Part shown: piece after piece, positions 19,963 through 31,837 of the stretch
How positions within the stretch are numbered: the stretch's first letter is position 1
Layout of the letters: every line of letters starts with the position of its first letter
From: Enterobacteriaceae bacterium LSJC7
GTDB taxonomy: Bacteria; Pseudomonadota; Gammaproteobacteria; Enterobacterales; Enterobacteriaceae
NCBI GenBank assembly: GCA_000302695.1
Contig: AMFN01000021.1
Location: forward strand, 62,001-126,000
DNA: 64,000 bases
Direction: 5' to 3'
Translations under genes and position numbers: made by a program
The notes under the pieces: generated by a model
The model's database searches: none
What the model was told of the DNA's origin: nothing
What the model saw: the letters and a program-made list of their open reading frames with translations, nothing else

Positions 19963-22080
19963 TCAGTTTCGGTTGCGGGTAACTTTAATCACATCCGGCA
20001 TCACGCGGATTTTGCGCATGATGTTAGCCAGATGGACGCGGTCACGCGCCGTCAGGCGAATAAAGGCGGTGTATACGCGCCCGTCCTTCTCTTCTGTGTT
20101 CAGGCTCTGAATATTGGAGCCTGCGGTGTTGATGGAAGCCGTCAGGTTTGCCAGCGCACCCTGGTGGTTAAACATGTCCACCTTGATTTCGGTGATGAAC
20201 TCCTGCTCGGTTTCTTTATCCCACTCCACCGCCATGAACTTCTCAGGCTCTTTCTGGTAACCACGGATGTTGCGACAGGACTCGTGGTGAATCACCAGCC
20301 CTTTGCCGGGGCTGACGTGCGCCACAATCGGGTCGCCGGGGATCGGGCGGCAGCATTTGGCAAAGGTTATCAGCACGCCGTCCGCGCCTTTAATGGGCAG
20401 ATGGCTGTGTCCGGTGGGCGCAGGTACGTTTTGCTGCGCCGCCGCTTCGCCCTGGAGCAGGTTTTTTGCCACCACCACGCTCATGGCGTTGCCAAGCCCG
20501 ATTTCGGCCAGCAGGTCGTCAAGCGAGGCCAGCTTCATCCGCTCCAGTTCGCGCTGAATGTTTTCTTCCGGGATTTCGGCCAGTTTACGGCTACCGCCAA
20601 GCGCATGGTTGAGCAGGCGGCGACCCAGGCTCACGGAGTCTTCGCGGCGCAGGTTTTTGAGCATCTGGCGGATACGCGCACGTGCTTTTGAACTGACCAC
20701 AAAGTTGAGCCAGGCAGCGTTGGGCCTGGCGCCAGGTGCTGTGATGATTTCCACTGTCTGGCCGCTGGTGAGCGACTGCGAGAGCGGATAGGGCTGGCGG
20801 TCAACGCGCGCGCCTACGCAGGCATGGCCGATATCAGTATGTACAGCGTAGGCAAAATCCACCGGCGTGGCGCCAGCGGGCAGTTCGACAATGCGCCCTT
20901 CGGGAGTGAAAACGTAGATTTCGTCCGGGAACAGGTCCGATTTAACGCTTTCGATAAATTCAAATGAGCTACCTGCGCTCTGCTGTAGCTCAAGCAGGCT
21001 TTGCATCCAGCGCTGGGCGCGGATTTGCGCCGTGGTAGTACTCTCGCCCTGCTCTTTATAGGCCCAGTGCGCAGCAACCCCCATTTCCGCCATCATGTCC
21101 ATGTCTTCGGTACGAATCTGTACTTCAACCGGCACGCCGTGCGGGCCAATCATGGAGGTATGCAGGGACTGGTAACCGTTGGCTTTGGGGATGGCGATAT
21201 GATCTTTAACGCGACCAGGGCGCGGCTTGTACAGATTGTGCATCTGACCCAGCACGCGATAGCAGGTATCGACGTCTTTCACGATGACGCGAAACGCGTA
21301 GATATCCATAATGGAGTGAAAGCGCTGCTCTTTAAGCACCATCTTGCAGTAAATGGAGTAAAGGTGCTTTTCACGACCGCTCACTCGACAGGGAATGCCC
21401 GCTTCCTGCAACCGCCCGTCGATTTCAGAGAGGATTTTTTGAATCATCTCTTTACGGTTACCGCGCGCGGCTTTCACCACTTCTTTGATTACGCGGTAGC
21501 GGTTGGGGTACAGCGCTTCAAAACCCAGCTCTTCAAGCTCGGTTTTGAGATTATGAATGCCGAGGCGGTGCGCCAGCGGGCTGTAAATTTCCAGCGTTTC
21601 GCGGGCGATGCGGCGACGCTTGTCGGGGCGCAATGACCCGAGCGTGCGCATGTTATGCGTGCGGTCAGCAAGTTTGATGAGAATGACGCGGATATCCTGC
21701 ACCATCGCCATAATCATCTTGCGAAAGTTTTCGGCCTGGGCCTCTTTCTTGTCGCGGAACTTCAGTTTATCCAGCTTGGAGACGCCCTCCACCAGCTCGG
21801 CAACGCTTTTGCCGAACAACTGCTCCATGTCCTGGTACGTGGCGGGGGTGTCTTCAATCACATCATGCAGAAGGGCGGCCATCAGCGTTTCATGGTCGAG
21901 CTTCATCTCGGCCAGAATGCAGGCTACCGCAACGGGATGGGTGATATAGGGCTCACCGCTTGAACGAGTCTGGCCCTCGTGTGCGTCACGAGCGACCAGA
22001 TAAGCCTGCTGCAGACGCTTAATCTGGTCTGCGGGCAGGTAGTTTTGAATCAGCTGATTCAGGCTTTCAAACAGATACAA
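19963..22080 (-). CDS. spoT: SpoT, (p)ppGpp hydrolase/synthetase
   Basis: The 705-residue enzyme degrades, and weakly makes, the stringent alarmone (p)ppGpp. The HD hydrolase domain (HDVIEDTPATYQDME, with its HD pair near residues 73-74) is followed by the synthetase region (YRSLHTS-type motif GYQSLHTSMIGPHG), a TGS domain (EIYVFTPEGRIVELPAGATPVDFAY, about 390-450), and a C-terminal ACT domain. It lies 22 bases after rpoZ and overlaps the start of trmH. Length is close to E. coli (702). Confidence 0.97.
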   Translation of the reverse strand: MYLFESLNQLIQNYLPADQIKRLQQAYLVARDAHEGQTRSSGEPYITHPVAVACILAEMKLDHETLMAALLHDVIEDTPATYQDMEQLFGKSVAELVEGVSKLDKLKFRDKKEAQAENFRKMIMAMVQDIRVILIKLADRTHNMRTLGSLRPDKRRRIARETLEIYSPLAHRLGIHNLKTELEELGFEALYPNRYRVIKEVVKAARGNRKEMIQKILSEIDGRLQEAGIPCRVSGREKHLYSIYCKMVLKEQRFHSIMDIYAFRVIVKDVDTCYRVLGQMHNLYKPRPGRVKDHIAIPKANGYQSLHTSMIGPHGVPVEVQIRTEDMDMMAEMGVAAHWAYKEQGESTTTAQIRAQRWMQSLLELQQSAGSSFEFIESVKSDLFPDEIYVFTPEGRIVELPAGATPVDFAYAVHTDIGHACVGARVDRQPYPLSQSLTSGQTVEIITAPGARPNAAWLNFVVSSKARARIRQMLKNLRREDSVSLGRRLLNHALGGSRKLAEIPEENIQRELERMKLASLDDLLAEIGLGNAMSVVVAKNLLQGEAAAQQNVPAPTGHSHLPIKGADGVLITFAKCCRPIPGDPIVAHVSPGKGLVIHHESCRNIRGYQKEPEKFMAVEWDKETEQEFITEIKVDMFNHQGALANLTASINTAGSNIQSLNTEEKDGRVYTAFIRLTARDRVHLANIMRKIRVMPDVIKVTRNRN

Positions 22081-22102
22081 GGGTTACCCGCTGCTGGTTA
22101 AA

Positions 22103-22378
22103 TTAACGACGTCCTTCAGCAATCGCGGTGACAGCCTGCAGTTCGGCGGCTTCCTGCTCCTGCTGCTCCTGGCGCTCACGCACATCGAGGATCTGATTGG
22201 TTATCAGGCCTTCTTCGATTTCGCGCAGCGCAATAACGGTGGTCTTATCGTTTTCTTCCGGTACCAGCGGATCCTTGCCACCAACCTGCATCTGACGAGC
22301 GCGACGCGCGGCGACCAGTACCAGGTCAAAACGGTTACCAATTTTCTCTACAGCGTCCTGAACAGTTACGCGTGCCAT
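22103..22378 (-). CDS. rpoZ: RNA polymerase omega subunit
   Basis: The 91-residue omega subunit helps assemble and stabilise RNA polymerase around beta-prime. The N-terminus [20 protein letters not shown] and the RARQMQ segment are diagnostic, and length equals that in E. coli. It lies between gmk and spoT on the same strand, the usual order. Confidence 0.98.
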   Translation of the reverse strand: MARVTVQDAVEKIGNRFDLVLVAARRARQMQVGGKDPLVPEENDKTTVIALREIEEGLITNQILDVRERQEQQEQEAAELQAVTAIAEGRR

Positions 22379-22433
22379 AATTACAATGCCCCACAGGTGA
22401 AGAAATGACTGGGTATGATACCCGAAAGCGGTC

Positions 22434-23069
<636 letters not shown>

Positions 23070-23179
23070 TTACGGTATGAGTCATTAAAAAGTTGCCATG
23101 TTCTGCGCCGACGGGTTGGCCGTTTCCTGATACGGGAAAGCGCCGCTCGCGTTACGGTACAGAAATGACAGACGGGTAA

Positions 23180-25688
<2,509 letters not shown>

Positions 25689-25881
25689 GATAGCCCCTGA
25701 AATGTGAGGCGGCAGGGTAGCGATTTGTTCAGGAAGGCTCGATTGAGTTTTTTTAAGGTGAAGGGCAGTGATTAGCTGCATTAATCTGAATTGGCATTTA
25801 ATGTGTTGATATTAAATGTTTTTAAGTTATTTCACTCTTTTGATAAACATAAGTTATTTGAGGATTTCCTTATATAAAGAT

Positions 25882-25904
25882 GCGCCGCTTTGTCAGAGCG
25901 GCGC
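25882..25904 (-). terminator. Hairpin after the intimin-like gene
   Basis: GCGCCGCT and AGCGGCGC form a strong stem 8-30 bases after the stop of the minus-strand adhesin gene. The following minus-strand bases (ATCTTTATAT) give only a weak U-tract. Confidence 0.65.
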
Positions 25905-25911
25905 GTCTTTG

Positions 25912-28900
25912 TCAGCGATTGACGCTGTAGCAGTTCACGCTTTGGCTGTAACTCAACCAGTCAATCACGCACTGTTGGTTACCTTTATTAAGATATTCCA
26001 TACTCACGTTGAACTGGTTGGTAGCGAGGATTGACTCCTCAGTCGGTACCCAGGTGCCGTATTCTCCCGCCACCGCGCGCTGGGTGCCTACTACCCAGCC
26101 CTGGCTAAACCAGTTGTCCGTTACAGTAATCGGTCCGCGTTCTGGTTGCCCGCGCACGCCGATTGATGAGCGATTACTGGTGCCGTAGCGGCCAAAATCA
26201 AACCAGTTTTGAGTTATATCCATAAACGCACCGGCAATGTTTTGAGCGGCAAACATATGCATATCAAACTGGTGGTAAGCGCCGCGCTCGCCGTTATTTA
26301 AAACCAGGTTATGGTGTGCTGCATAGCCTTCACCAGACTGACCGCTACCCGCAATGGCGTGGCGGTTACTGTCAAACACATTACAGGCTATCTCAGCCGT
26401 GGCGTTGCCATTTTGCGTTACCACGCCATAGCCCAGACCTGATTTGATATTGCTATGGATAAAACTGTGATGAACTCGCACGTTAGCAGTGTTTTTAACG
26501 CTGACGGCGGCCCAGGGCCAGCCCCACATCTCCATGTTATCCACTTCAATATTGCTGCTGCCAGATACCGTCTGAATACCGATAGTGGTGTTCTCGGTTG
26601 TGGTGCCCTGATAGGGGCCTTCATAGCGAATACCGGACATCCGGGTATTGCTGTCCATCACGATAACCGGGAACTTATAGGCCTGCTCGTCAATGTAAGA
26701 AACGTTCAGGCGTGCGCCTTCGCTGCCGTTGATGCCTCGATCGCTGAAAATGGTGGTGCCGCTTTTAACAAACAGCGCGCTTTGTACCATTGGAATTTCA
26801 ATTTCGGCATCGCCGGGAATATAAATGTAGCGCGCACCGCTATCGGTAAGCGCTTTAAGCGTGGCGTAATCCCGCGCTTCCTGATAGTCCACGCTTGCCT
26901 TGTCAATTTGCCCCTCATAGCCGCTGCCACCGCCGACGACAGAACACTGCCCGCTGGTATTAAGCAGCCGGGTGGTCACGACAACATTGAGTTCAAGTGG
27001 CGCGGAGACCATCCCTTTTTTATCCACGGCGCGCACGGTTACGGGATAACGGTTTTCACCCCCAATCTCATAACCTGGCAGCGTTAGGTGGAAAACGCCG
27101 TCCTTCTGTTCAACTGTGCCACCCGCGCTTTTAAACGCAGGCGCATCAATCTCATAGCGAGCGATACCGTACAGGCTCTCCACGGTTGGCGTGACCACGG
27201 ACGTACTTCCTTCAACGCCTGTGACAGCGCTATCTGCGCTCAGCGTAAGTGGGGCCTGGCTAACCGTGACTTCTACAGTAACGGGTTCGCTAACGTTGCC
27301 TTGCGCATCCTTGCCGGTCACCAAAATGGCATAGCCGTTACTGCCGTCAGCTCTCCAGGCTGGCAGAACGACATGATAATGTGGTGCGGAACCGGTAATT
27401 TTGCCGCCGGCTGCAAAGAACGCTTCAGCGTTAAAGTTTAATTCGCTAACGATAGTGTTCTCTGATGCAACACTCATCGTGGCCTCAAGCGTTGCCAGTT
27501 CAGTGCCTTCAAGCGTTTGAGGTGCCGTTACCGTAATAACAGCCGGGCGCACTTCAACCGTCATGCTCAGAGTGGCGGAGGAGCGTCCCTGGGTATCCCA
27601 TGCGGTAGCTCGCAGGATGTATCGGTTATCGCCATCTTTTTTCCATAAAGGTAATGAGAGGCTATACCCATTTTGCCTGTTTGAGGTCACTTTGCCACCG
27701 TCGCTGAAAAAGGCGTCTGCCTGCCACTCAATTCTGTCGATACCCGCCTGTGCGTTGGCCTGCGGAGATAGCGTTATCTCCTCGCCCGATACGCCTGCAA
27801 CGTGCTCTTCAAGCGTAAAACTGATGCTGGCGGAAGACACCGAAACCTGCGTGGTAAATGGCGCTGAGCGGTGATTCTGGTCGTCGGTGGCAGTAAACGT
27901 AATTGCGTATTCGTTTACGCTGTTTTGTGACCAGGCCGGTAAAGTCAGCCATACCGTGTCATTTTCCACGCTGATACCGCCACCCTGGGCAATGAACTCA
28001 GCTGCTTCCCAGTCAAGTGAGGTGATTGCCGTTTTTGCATCGACCTTGAGTGGCAGCTTAAGACGTTCGCCTTCATTGCCGGAGATAGTCGGCGGCAGCG
28101 TCAGCACCACCGAGCGTGGCTCAACGACGATTTTCGCCTCGGCGGTATTAGAGACGTTGCCTTCACTGTCGGTAACCTTGACCCGTAGCGCATATTCATT
28201 TTTTCCGTCTGCCTGATAAGGTGGCAGCACGGCGTTGTAGTTAAGGCTGTAACCATCGCTTTGGGCAGTGCGGGTCTGCACAAATTTGCCGCCAGCCGCC
28301 AGGAATTCGGGTGCATCCCATTGGACTTTGCCAATGGTTTTTTCGGTTCGGGCGTTTAACCCTAAGGGTAATGATTGTCCCTCTTCGCCTTTCAGGTCGC
28401 CTGCCAGGGAAATCTTGATATCCATTGGCAGTACGTCAATTTCGATATGGAAGGAAGGCGACAAATTGCCTTTAGCGTCAATGGCCCGGCCTTCAAGCTG
28501 GTAACGGTTGGTGCCGGTTTCGTTCCATTCCGGTAATACCAGCACATAGCCGTTATTTTCGAATACCACGTCGCCGCCTGCGGCAAAGTAGTCGCTACCC
28601 TGCCAACTGATGCCGGTAATGGTATAGCGTGAAGTGATATTAAGGTTTAGCGCAAGGCGGGTGTTTTCCGTTGCGGCAATGCGTTGTTTAGCGGGGACGG
28701 AGAAGAGGCGGTCTTTTTTATATTCCAGCACGATAACGTTGTTGCGATCCACCAGATCGTAACGCGAGCCGGCAAGGGTGCGGTTAAAGCGGACCCGCTC
28801 GGGATCGAGCTGTGTCTTCAGCGGTAGCCCCATCTGCCACGAGATATTGAGCGCCACAGAGAACTCATCATGGCCGCCACGGGTATTGATGGTTTTTTGC

Positions 28901-29757
28901 AGCGAAACGCCCGCCAGAGGGACTGGCGTATAATCCACGCCCACGGTCAGTAGCTGTGGGTCTTTTTGCAGATCATCAGGCCCAAAAATGCCGACCTGCT
29001 CTCCGTAAAACCGTGTCCAGGCGAGCTTGCCGCCAAGCTGTGGTAATGCAGGGAGCCAGGCTTCGGTGCGGATATCGAAACCGTTCGCTACACGTTCATG
29101 GTAATCGGCAAAATCTGGAGAGGTTTTCCAGTCACTCAGACGGAAATAGCCGTTGGTGGATAAGCGGAAAAAGTCCCTTGCGTATTCCAGCCCGGCACCA
29201 AGGCGTTTGTGTTTGCGGCTGATATCGTAATCATAAAACAGGTTGGAACCCAACATCATGCTATCTGTAGGCCAGATGCGATACCCAAGGCCTATATTCG
29301 CCATGGTTCGGTCATCAATGCGCCGGGTACCTGTCTGGGTAAAAAAGAGATTATTGTGGTTTTCGCTTAGCGGCAGCAGGAAATCAAATTCGCTTCCATC
29401 GAGCTGTGCGCTACTTAAATTGAGCCTCACCCGCGCGGTACCAAAGGAAGAGAGGCTTTGCTGTAGGGCAGAGCTAAAGAAACCGGAAGCCAGATTACCG
29501 CCTACCGTACCCATTCGTTCAGTGCTGGCATCCTGACCCAGCACTTGCGCAAGTTTTGCGCCTGTACTGGCGCGTTTGTGTATGGCGGCTTCCTCCTCCC
29601 GCTGCTGCGAAGACCAGAGCGCCTGTGAAACACTTTCTCTGACAGTTAACGCGTCCGGTGGTGCTGTCGAGGGGCCTTCAGCGGTGGCCCTGGTACTGGC
29701 CAGGAGGATGAAGATCAGCCCGTATTTTTTGTTAAGTAAAATCGTATTATTAATCAT
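25912..29757 (-). CDS. Intimin/invasin-like inverse autotransporter with beta-helix-like C-terminus
   Basis: The 1281-residue protein has a signal peptide (about residues 1-26), an inverse-autotransporter beta-barrel (about 85-345, ending in the diagnostic YDLVDRNNVIVLEYKK), six Ig-like repeats of about 95 residues (about 350-928; recurrent words such as FAAGGKI and LPAWSQNSVNEYAI), and a C-terminal region of about 350 residues. That region reads like a right-handed parallel beta-helix of the pectate-lyase type (YIYIPGDAEIEIPM, VHHSFIHSNIKSG, AHHNLVLNNGERGAYHQFD). No LysM domain was seen. It should be anchored in the outer membrane with the repeats and tip outside. A carbohydrate-binding or cleaving tip is possible but unproven. 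It occupies the position of dinD in E. coli. Confidence 0.85.
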   Translation of the reverse strand: MINNTILLNKKYGLIFILLASTRATAEGPSTAPPDALTVRESVSQALWSSQQREEEAAIHKRASTGAKLAQVLGQDASTERMGTVGGNLASGFFSSALQQSLSSFGTARVRLNLSSAQLDGSEFDFLLPLSENHNNLFFTQTGTRRIDDRTMANIGLGYRIWPTDSMMLGSNLFYDYDISRKHKRLGAGLEYARDFFRLSTNGYFRLSDWKTSPDFADYHERVANGFDIRTEAWLPALPQLGGKLAWTRFYGEQVGIFGPDDLQKDPQLLTVGVDYTPVPLAGVSLQKTINTRGGHDEFSVALNISWQMGLPLKTQLDPERVRFNRTLAGSRYDLVDRNNVIVLEYKKDRLFSVPAKQRIAATENTRLALNLNITSRYTITGISWQGSDYFAAGGDVVFENNGYVLVLPEWNETGTNRYQLEGRAIDAKGNLSPSFHIEIDVLPMDIKISLAGDLKGEEGQSLPLGLNARTEKTIGKVQWDAPEFLAAGGKFVQTRTAQSDGYSLNYNAVLPPYQADGKNEYALRVKVTDSEGNVSNTAEAKIVVEPRSVVLTLPPTISGNEGERLKLPLKVDAKTAITSLDWEAAEFIAQGGGISVENDTVWLTLPAWSQNSVNEYAITFTATDDQNHRSAPFTTQVSVSSASISFTLEEHVAGVSGEEITLSPQANAQAGIDRIEWQADAFFSDGGKVTSNRQNGYSLSLPLWKKDGDNRYILRATAWDTQGRSSATLSMTVEVRPAVITVTAPQTLEGTELATLEATMSVASENTIVSELNFNAEAFFAAGGKITGSAPHYHVVLPAWRADGSNGYAILVTGKDAQGNVSEPVTVEVTVSQAPLTLSADSAVTGVEGSTSVVTPTVESLYGIARYEIDAPAFKSAGGTVEQKDGVFHLTLPGYEIGGENRYPVTVRAVDKKGMVSAPLELNVVVTTRLLNTSGQCSVVGGGSGYEGQIDKASVDYQEARDYATLKALTDSGARYIYIPGDAEIEIPMVQSALFVKSGTTIFSDRGINGSEGARLNVSYIDEQAYKFPVIVMDSNTRMSGIRYEGPYQGTTTENTTIGIQTVSGSSNIEVDNMEMWGWPWAAVSVKNTANVRVHHSFIHSNIKSGLGYGVVTQNGNATAEIACNVFDSNRHAIAGSGQSGEGYAAHHNLVLNNGERGAYHQFDMHMFAAQNIAGAFMDITQNWFDFGRYGTSNRSSIGVRGQPERGPITVTDNWFSQGWVVGTQRAVAGEYGTWVPTEESILATNQFNVSMEYLNKGNQQCVIDWLSYSQSVNCYSVNR

Positions 29758-30490
29758 GGCGATTAATGACCATCCCTGAATAAAATAAATACAGTCCTGT
29801 ATTTGAAAAAAATTGTAGGCTTTAACGACGATTTTTATGGCTGTGAGGACGCAAGATGCCTCTTAAACAACACTATCGTGAAATCAATAGGGCAATTTTT
29901 GCTGAATTTTCAGATGGTTTAGACGTAGGTAAATTCGCTGCTTTATCAAAACGACCTCTCTTCCATGAGAATAATGTAGGGTTAACCGTTGGTTCATTAC
30001 TGTTGGTGCAAAAGGTGAATCTGGCCTGCACTGGATGTTTTTTATAGTTTGATACTCTTGTGTTATTAACTACCCATTCAGAGTTATTTATCACGAGAGC
30101 GATTTTTCAGTAATGGCTGTGCAGTGTGTATGAAGAATAAACGCTTCTTATGTTTTTAATTAAACGATGTGCTATTAACAATAAAGGGTCTTCGTTTGTT
30201 GTTTTGGCCTTTTGAGAGATGTTATTGCAATCAAAAATATCAGTCAATAATTCAGGATAAAATTAAGTAAATGCTTATTTAAATTATCTATTTAATGTTC
30301 AAGAGTAGGTTTTTGCAGAGGGTTAGCCTGTTGCTCCATGGCCATTCAGACACAGGCAATAGTGACGCTAAACAGAAAATAAACACCCTACAGCGCATTT
30401 CCAGAGACAGGATGATGAGAGCTTTTAAGCGATAGCGCTACTCCAGGGTTTAAGCTACTGGGGCAGTTATACCTTATGAACGTCTCAATA
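29758..30490. other. AT-rich non-coding stretch upstream of the adhesin gene
   Basis: About 730 bases with no credible gene. A 63-codon frame at 29856 lacks a good ribosome-binding site and any family likeness. The part next to 29757 must hold the adhesin promoter. The remainder up to the terminator at 30491 has low GC and no repeat that I could see. Confidence 0.6.
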
Positions 30491-30519
30491 ATAAAAAGCC
30501 CGCAACGTCGCGGGCTTAT
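30491..30519 (-). terminator. Probable original yicC terminator at the island's left edge
   Basis: GCCCGC and GCGGGC form a stem around AACGTC; read on the minus strand it is followed by TTTTTATTATT. Its layout (GGCTTAT-GATG beside it) resembles the terminator next to yicC at 49741. It probably is the host yicC terminator, displaced 19 kb by the insertion. Confidence 0.6.
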
Positions 30520-30544
30520 TGATGGCGGTTAAGTCGTGTTGACG

Positions 30545-30559
30545 CCTTACTTGAATCTG
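30545..30559. repeat. Candidate attachment site, left end
   Basis: CCTTACTTGAATCTG contains two short matches to the yicC end: CCTTACTTGA (2 mismatches to 49814-49823, over the yicC stop) and TTGAATCTG (identical to 49828-49836, inside the yicC reading frame). Confidence 0.45.
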
Positions 30560-30622
30560 AATGTTGAGTGATGGCCTATTTATATTGATTTTATTGAATT
30601 TTTATTAATCTATCTTTGGGGT

Positions 30623-30642
30623 GAGTACACACTTAAGTACAC
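30623..30642 (+). repeat. Integrase arm-type repeat, left end
   Basis: GAGTACACACTTAAGTACAC matches the right-end copy at 49677-49696 in 18 of 20 positions. It lies about 70-80 bases inside the candidate core site, as arm-type sites of tyrosine integrases do. Confidence 0.65.
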
Positions 30643-30718
30643 GGAATGGAAGGGTGCTCAAGGAGTTGAGCTACGATTGTCCACAAGCTCCCGTAAATAT
30701 TTCGTGATAGATTTATGC

Positions 30719-31837
30719 CTAATTGAGAATGAACTCACCACCATCAGCAGCTTGCTGCTGAACAAAGTCCCATTTAGCAACAAAAGGCTCTATATCAATT
30801 TGCTCTAGTGCAGAAAATAATTTCTGATACCAGAATGCCCATTCTTTTCGTTTTAAAGTATTAGCATTTTTAGGTTGGGCCTCGTCATTTATTCTGCTTA
30901 CAAGATGAGATGAATCTCTTGGATTAATTTCATCTTCGATAATTGCTTCCAGAGAGCGAAATTTACCTTCAACTCGACTACGAATTTCGTAGACTTCATC
31001 CCATGTATTTAACTTGTCCAGTAACGTAGCGTCTTGTGTGTTCCATTTAACCTTAATAGTTGGTTCTGGATCACGCAGGTGGTGGATTTCAATGTTAATA
31101 AAACCGTTGGCTTCTTCGTTGTATGGATAAAATGCCAAGCGATTCGTTCCATCGGAATGTTGAAACAGATCCTTTGCCTTTTTCGCATCCTGATTACAAA
31201 CATCACATAGCGGGATTAGATTATCTGGATGTACGGCAAAAATAGGGTATTTTGATTTACATAACTGATGATCATAGTCTGCACGCCACTGGTCACCATC
31301 TGTCACTTCAGCTCTGAAAGCTGCAAGCTCTTTCATTCCGCAAGCTTTACAAATATTCCCGTTTACTTCCTGCGCTCGGAATGCATTAAAGTGTGCCGTG
31401 ATATCAGTACCGTGGGATGCTCCTACAACTGGGGCAAGGTCTTTTGTTGCGCAGTAAAGATGGGTTGCTACTTGCTTTAGGTTATTTAGGCACAGTTCTG
31501 GCAAAAACGTCAGGAGCTCTCGGATTGGGTTGTTGAAAAAAACTCGCATATCTTGCTGATGATACATTGCTTCGTACAATTGCCGTTTAGTTGCTTCACC
31601 TGAATCATTTAAGGCGGTGAATAATTTTTCAAACTTATCTCTGGTTAAGTCGTTCTTAGCTCTGGCATCGTTCTCTCTGGCGTTGTCCCAGCATGCTTGC
31701 CCAACGGCACCGTTAGTAAATAACGCTCGGTTAAACGTATTTGCATTTACAGCATGTTCTAGAAAATGTAAAAGCTCTGCATTCAGCAATCTAAATATCT
31801 CAAATCGAGGTGTATTATCCGTCAGTCGAAACAACAT
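30719..31837 (-). CDS. HNH endonuclease, partner of the RM-linked ATPase
   Basis: The 372-residue protein has an HNH nuclease module at about residues 163-220: a first zinc pair CKAC (163-166), the catalytic DYDH (187-190), then NLIPLCDVC with its Asn and second Cys pair (211-214), followed by a Lys-rich helix. The N-terminal 150 residues are helical-looking and unrecognised. It begins on the last base of the ATPase stop (TAATG), so the two are translationally coupled. An AAA ATPase followed by an HNH protein is the layout of Septu (PtuA-PtuB) defence systems; here the pair ends a type I RM operon. It probably cuts DNA under control of the ATPase, by inference. Confidence 0.8.
   Translation of the reverse strand: MLFRLTDNTPRFEIFRLLNAELLHFLEHAVNANTFNRALFTNGAVGQACWDNARENDARAKNDLTRDKFEKLFTALNDSGEATKRQLYEAMYHQQDMRVFFNNPIRELLTFLPELCLNNLKQVATHLYCATKDLAPVVGASHGTDITAHFNAFRAQEVNGNICKACGMKELAAFRAEVTDGDQWRADYDHQLCKSKYPIFAVHPDNLIPLCDVCNQDAKKAKDLFQHSDGTNRLAFYPYNEEANGFINIEIHHLRDPEPTIKVKWNTQDATLLDKLNTWDEVYEIRSRVEGKFRSLEAIIEDEINPRDSSHLVSRINDEAQPKNANTLKRKEWAFWYQKLFSALEQIDIEPFVAKWDFVQQQAADGGEFILN

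Noticed and set aside
29856-30047. 63-codon plus-strand frame
   Set aside because: No ribosome-binding site, no likeness to any family and AT-rich surroundings; probably chance.
30621-30632. GTGAGTACACAC as a SlmA binding site
   Set aside because: It is only a partial match to GTGAGTACTCAC and is better explained as part of the integrase arm repeat shared with 49677-49696.
30419-30660. tRNA gene as the island's target
   Set aside because: No cloverleaf or 3' tRNA end was seen at either island border; the yicC end explains the site.
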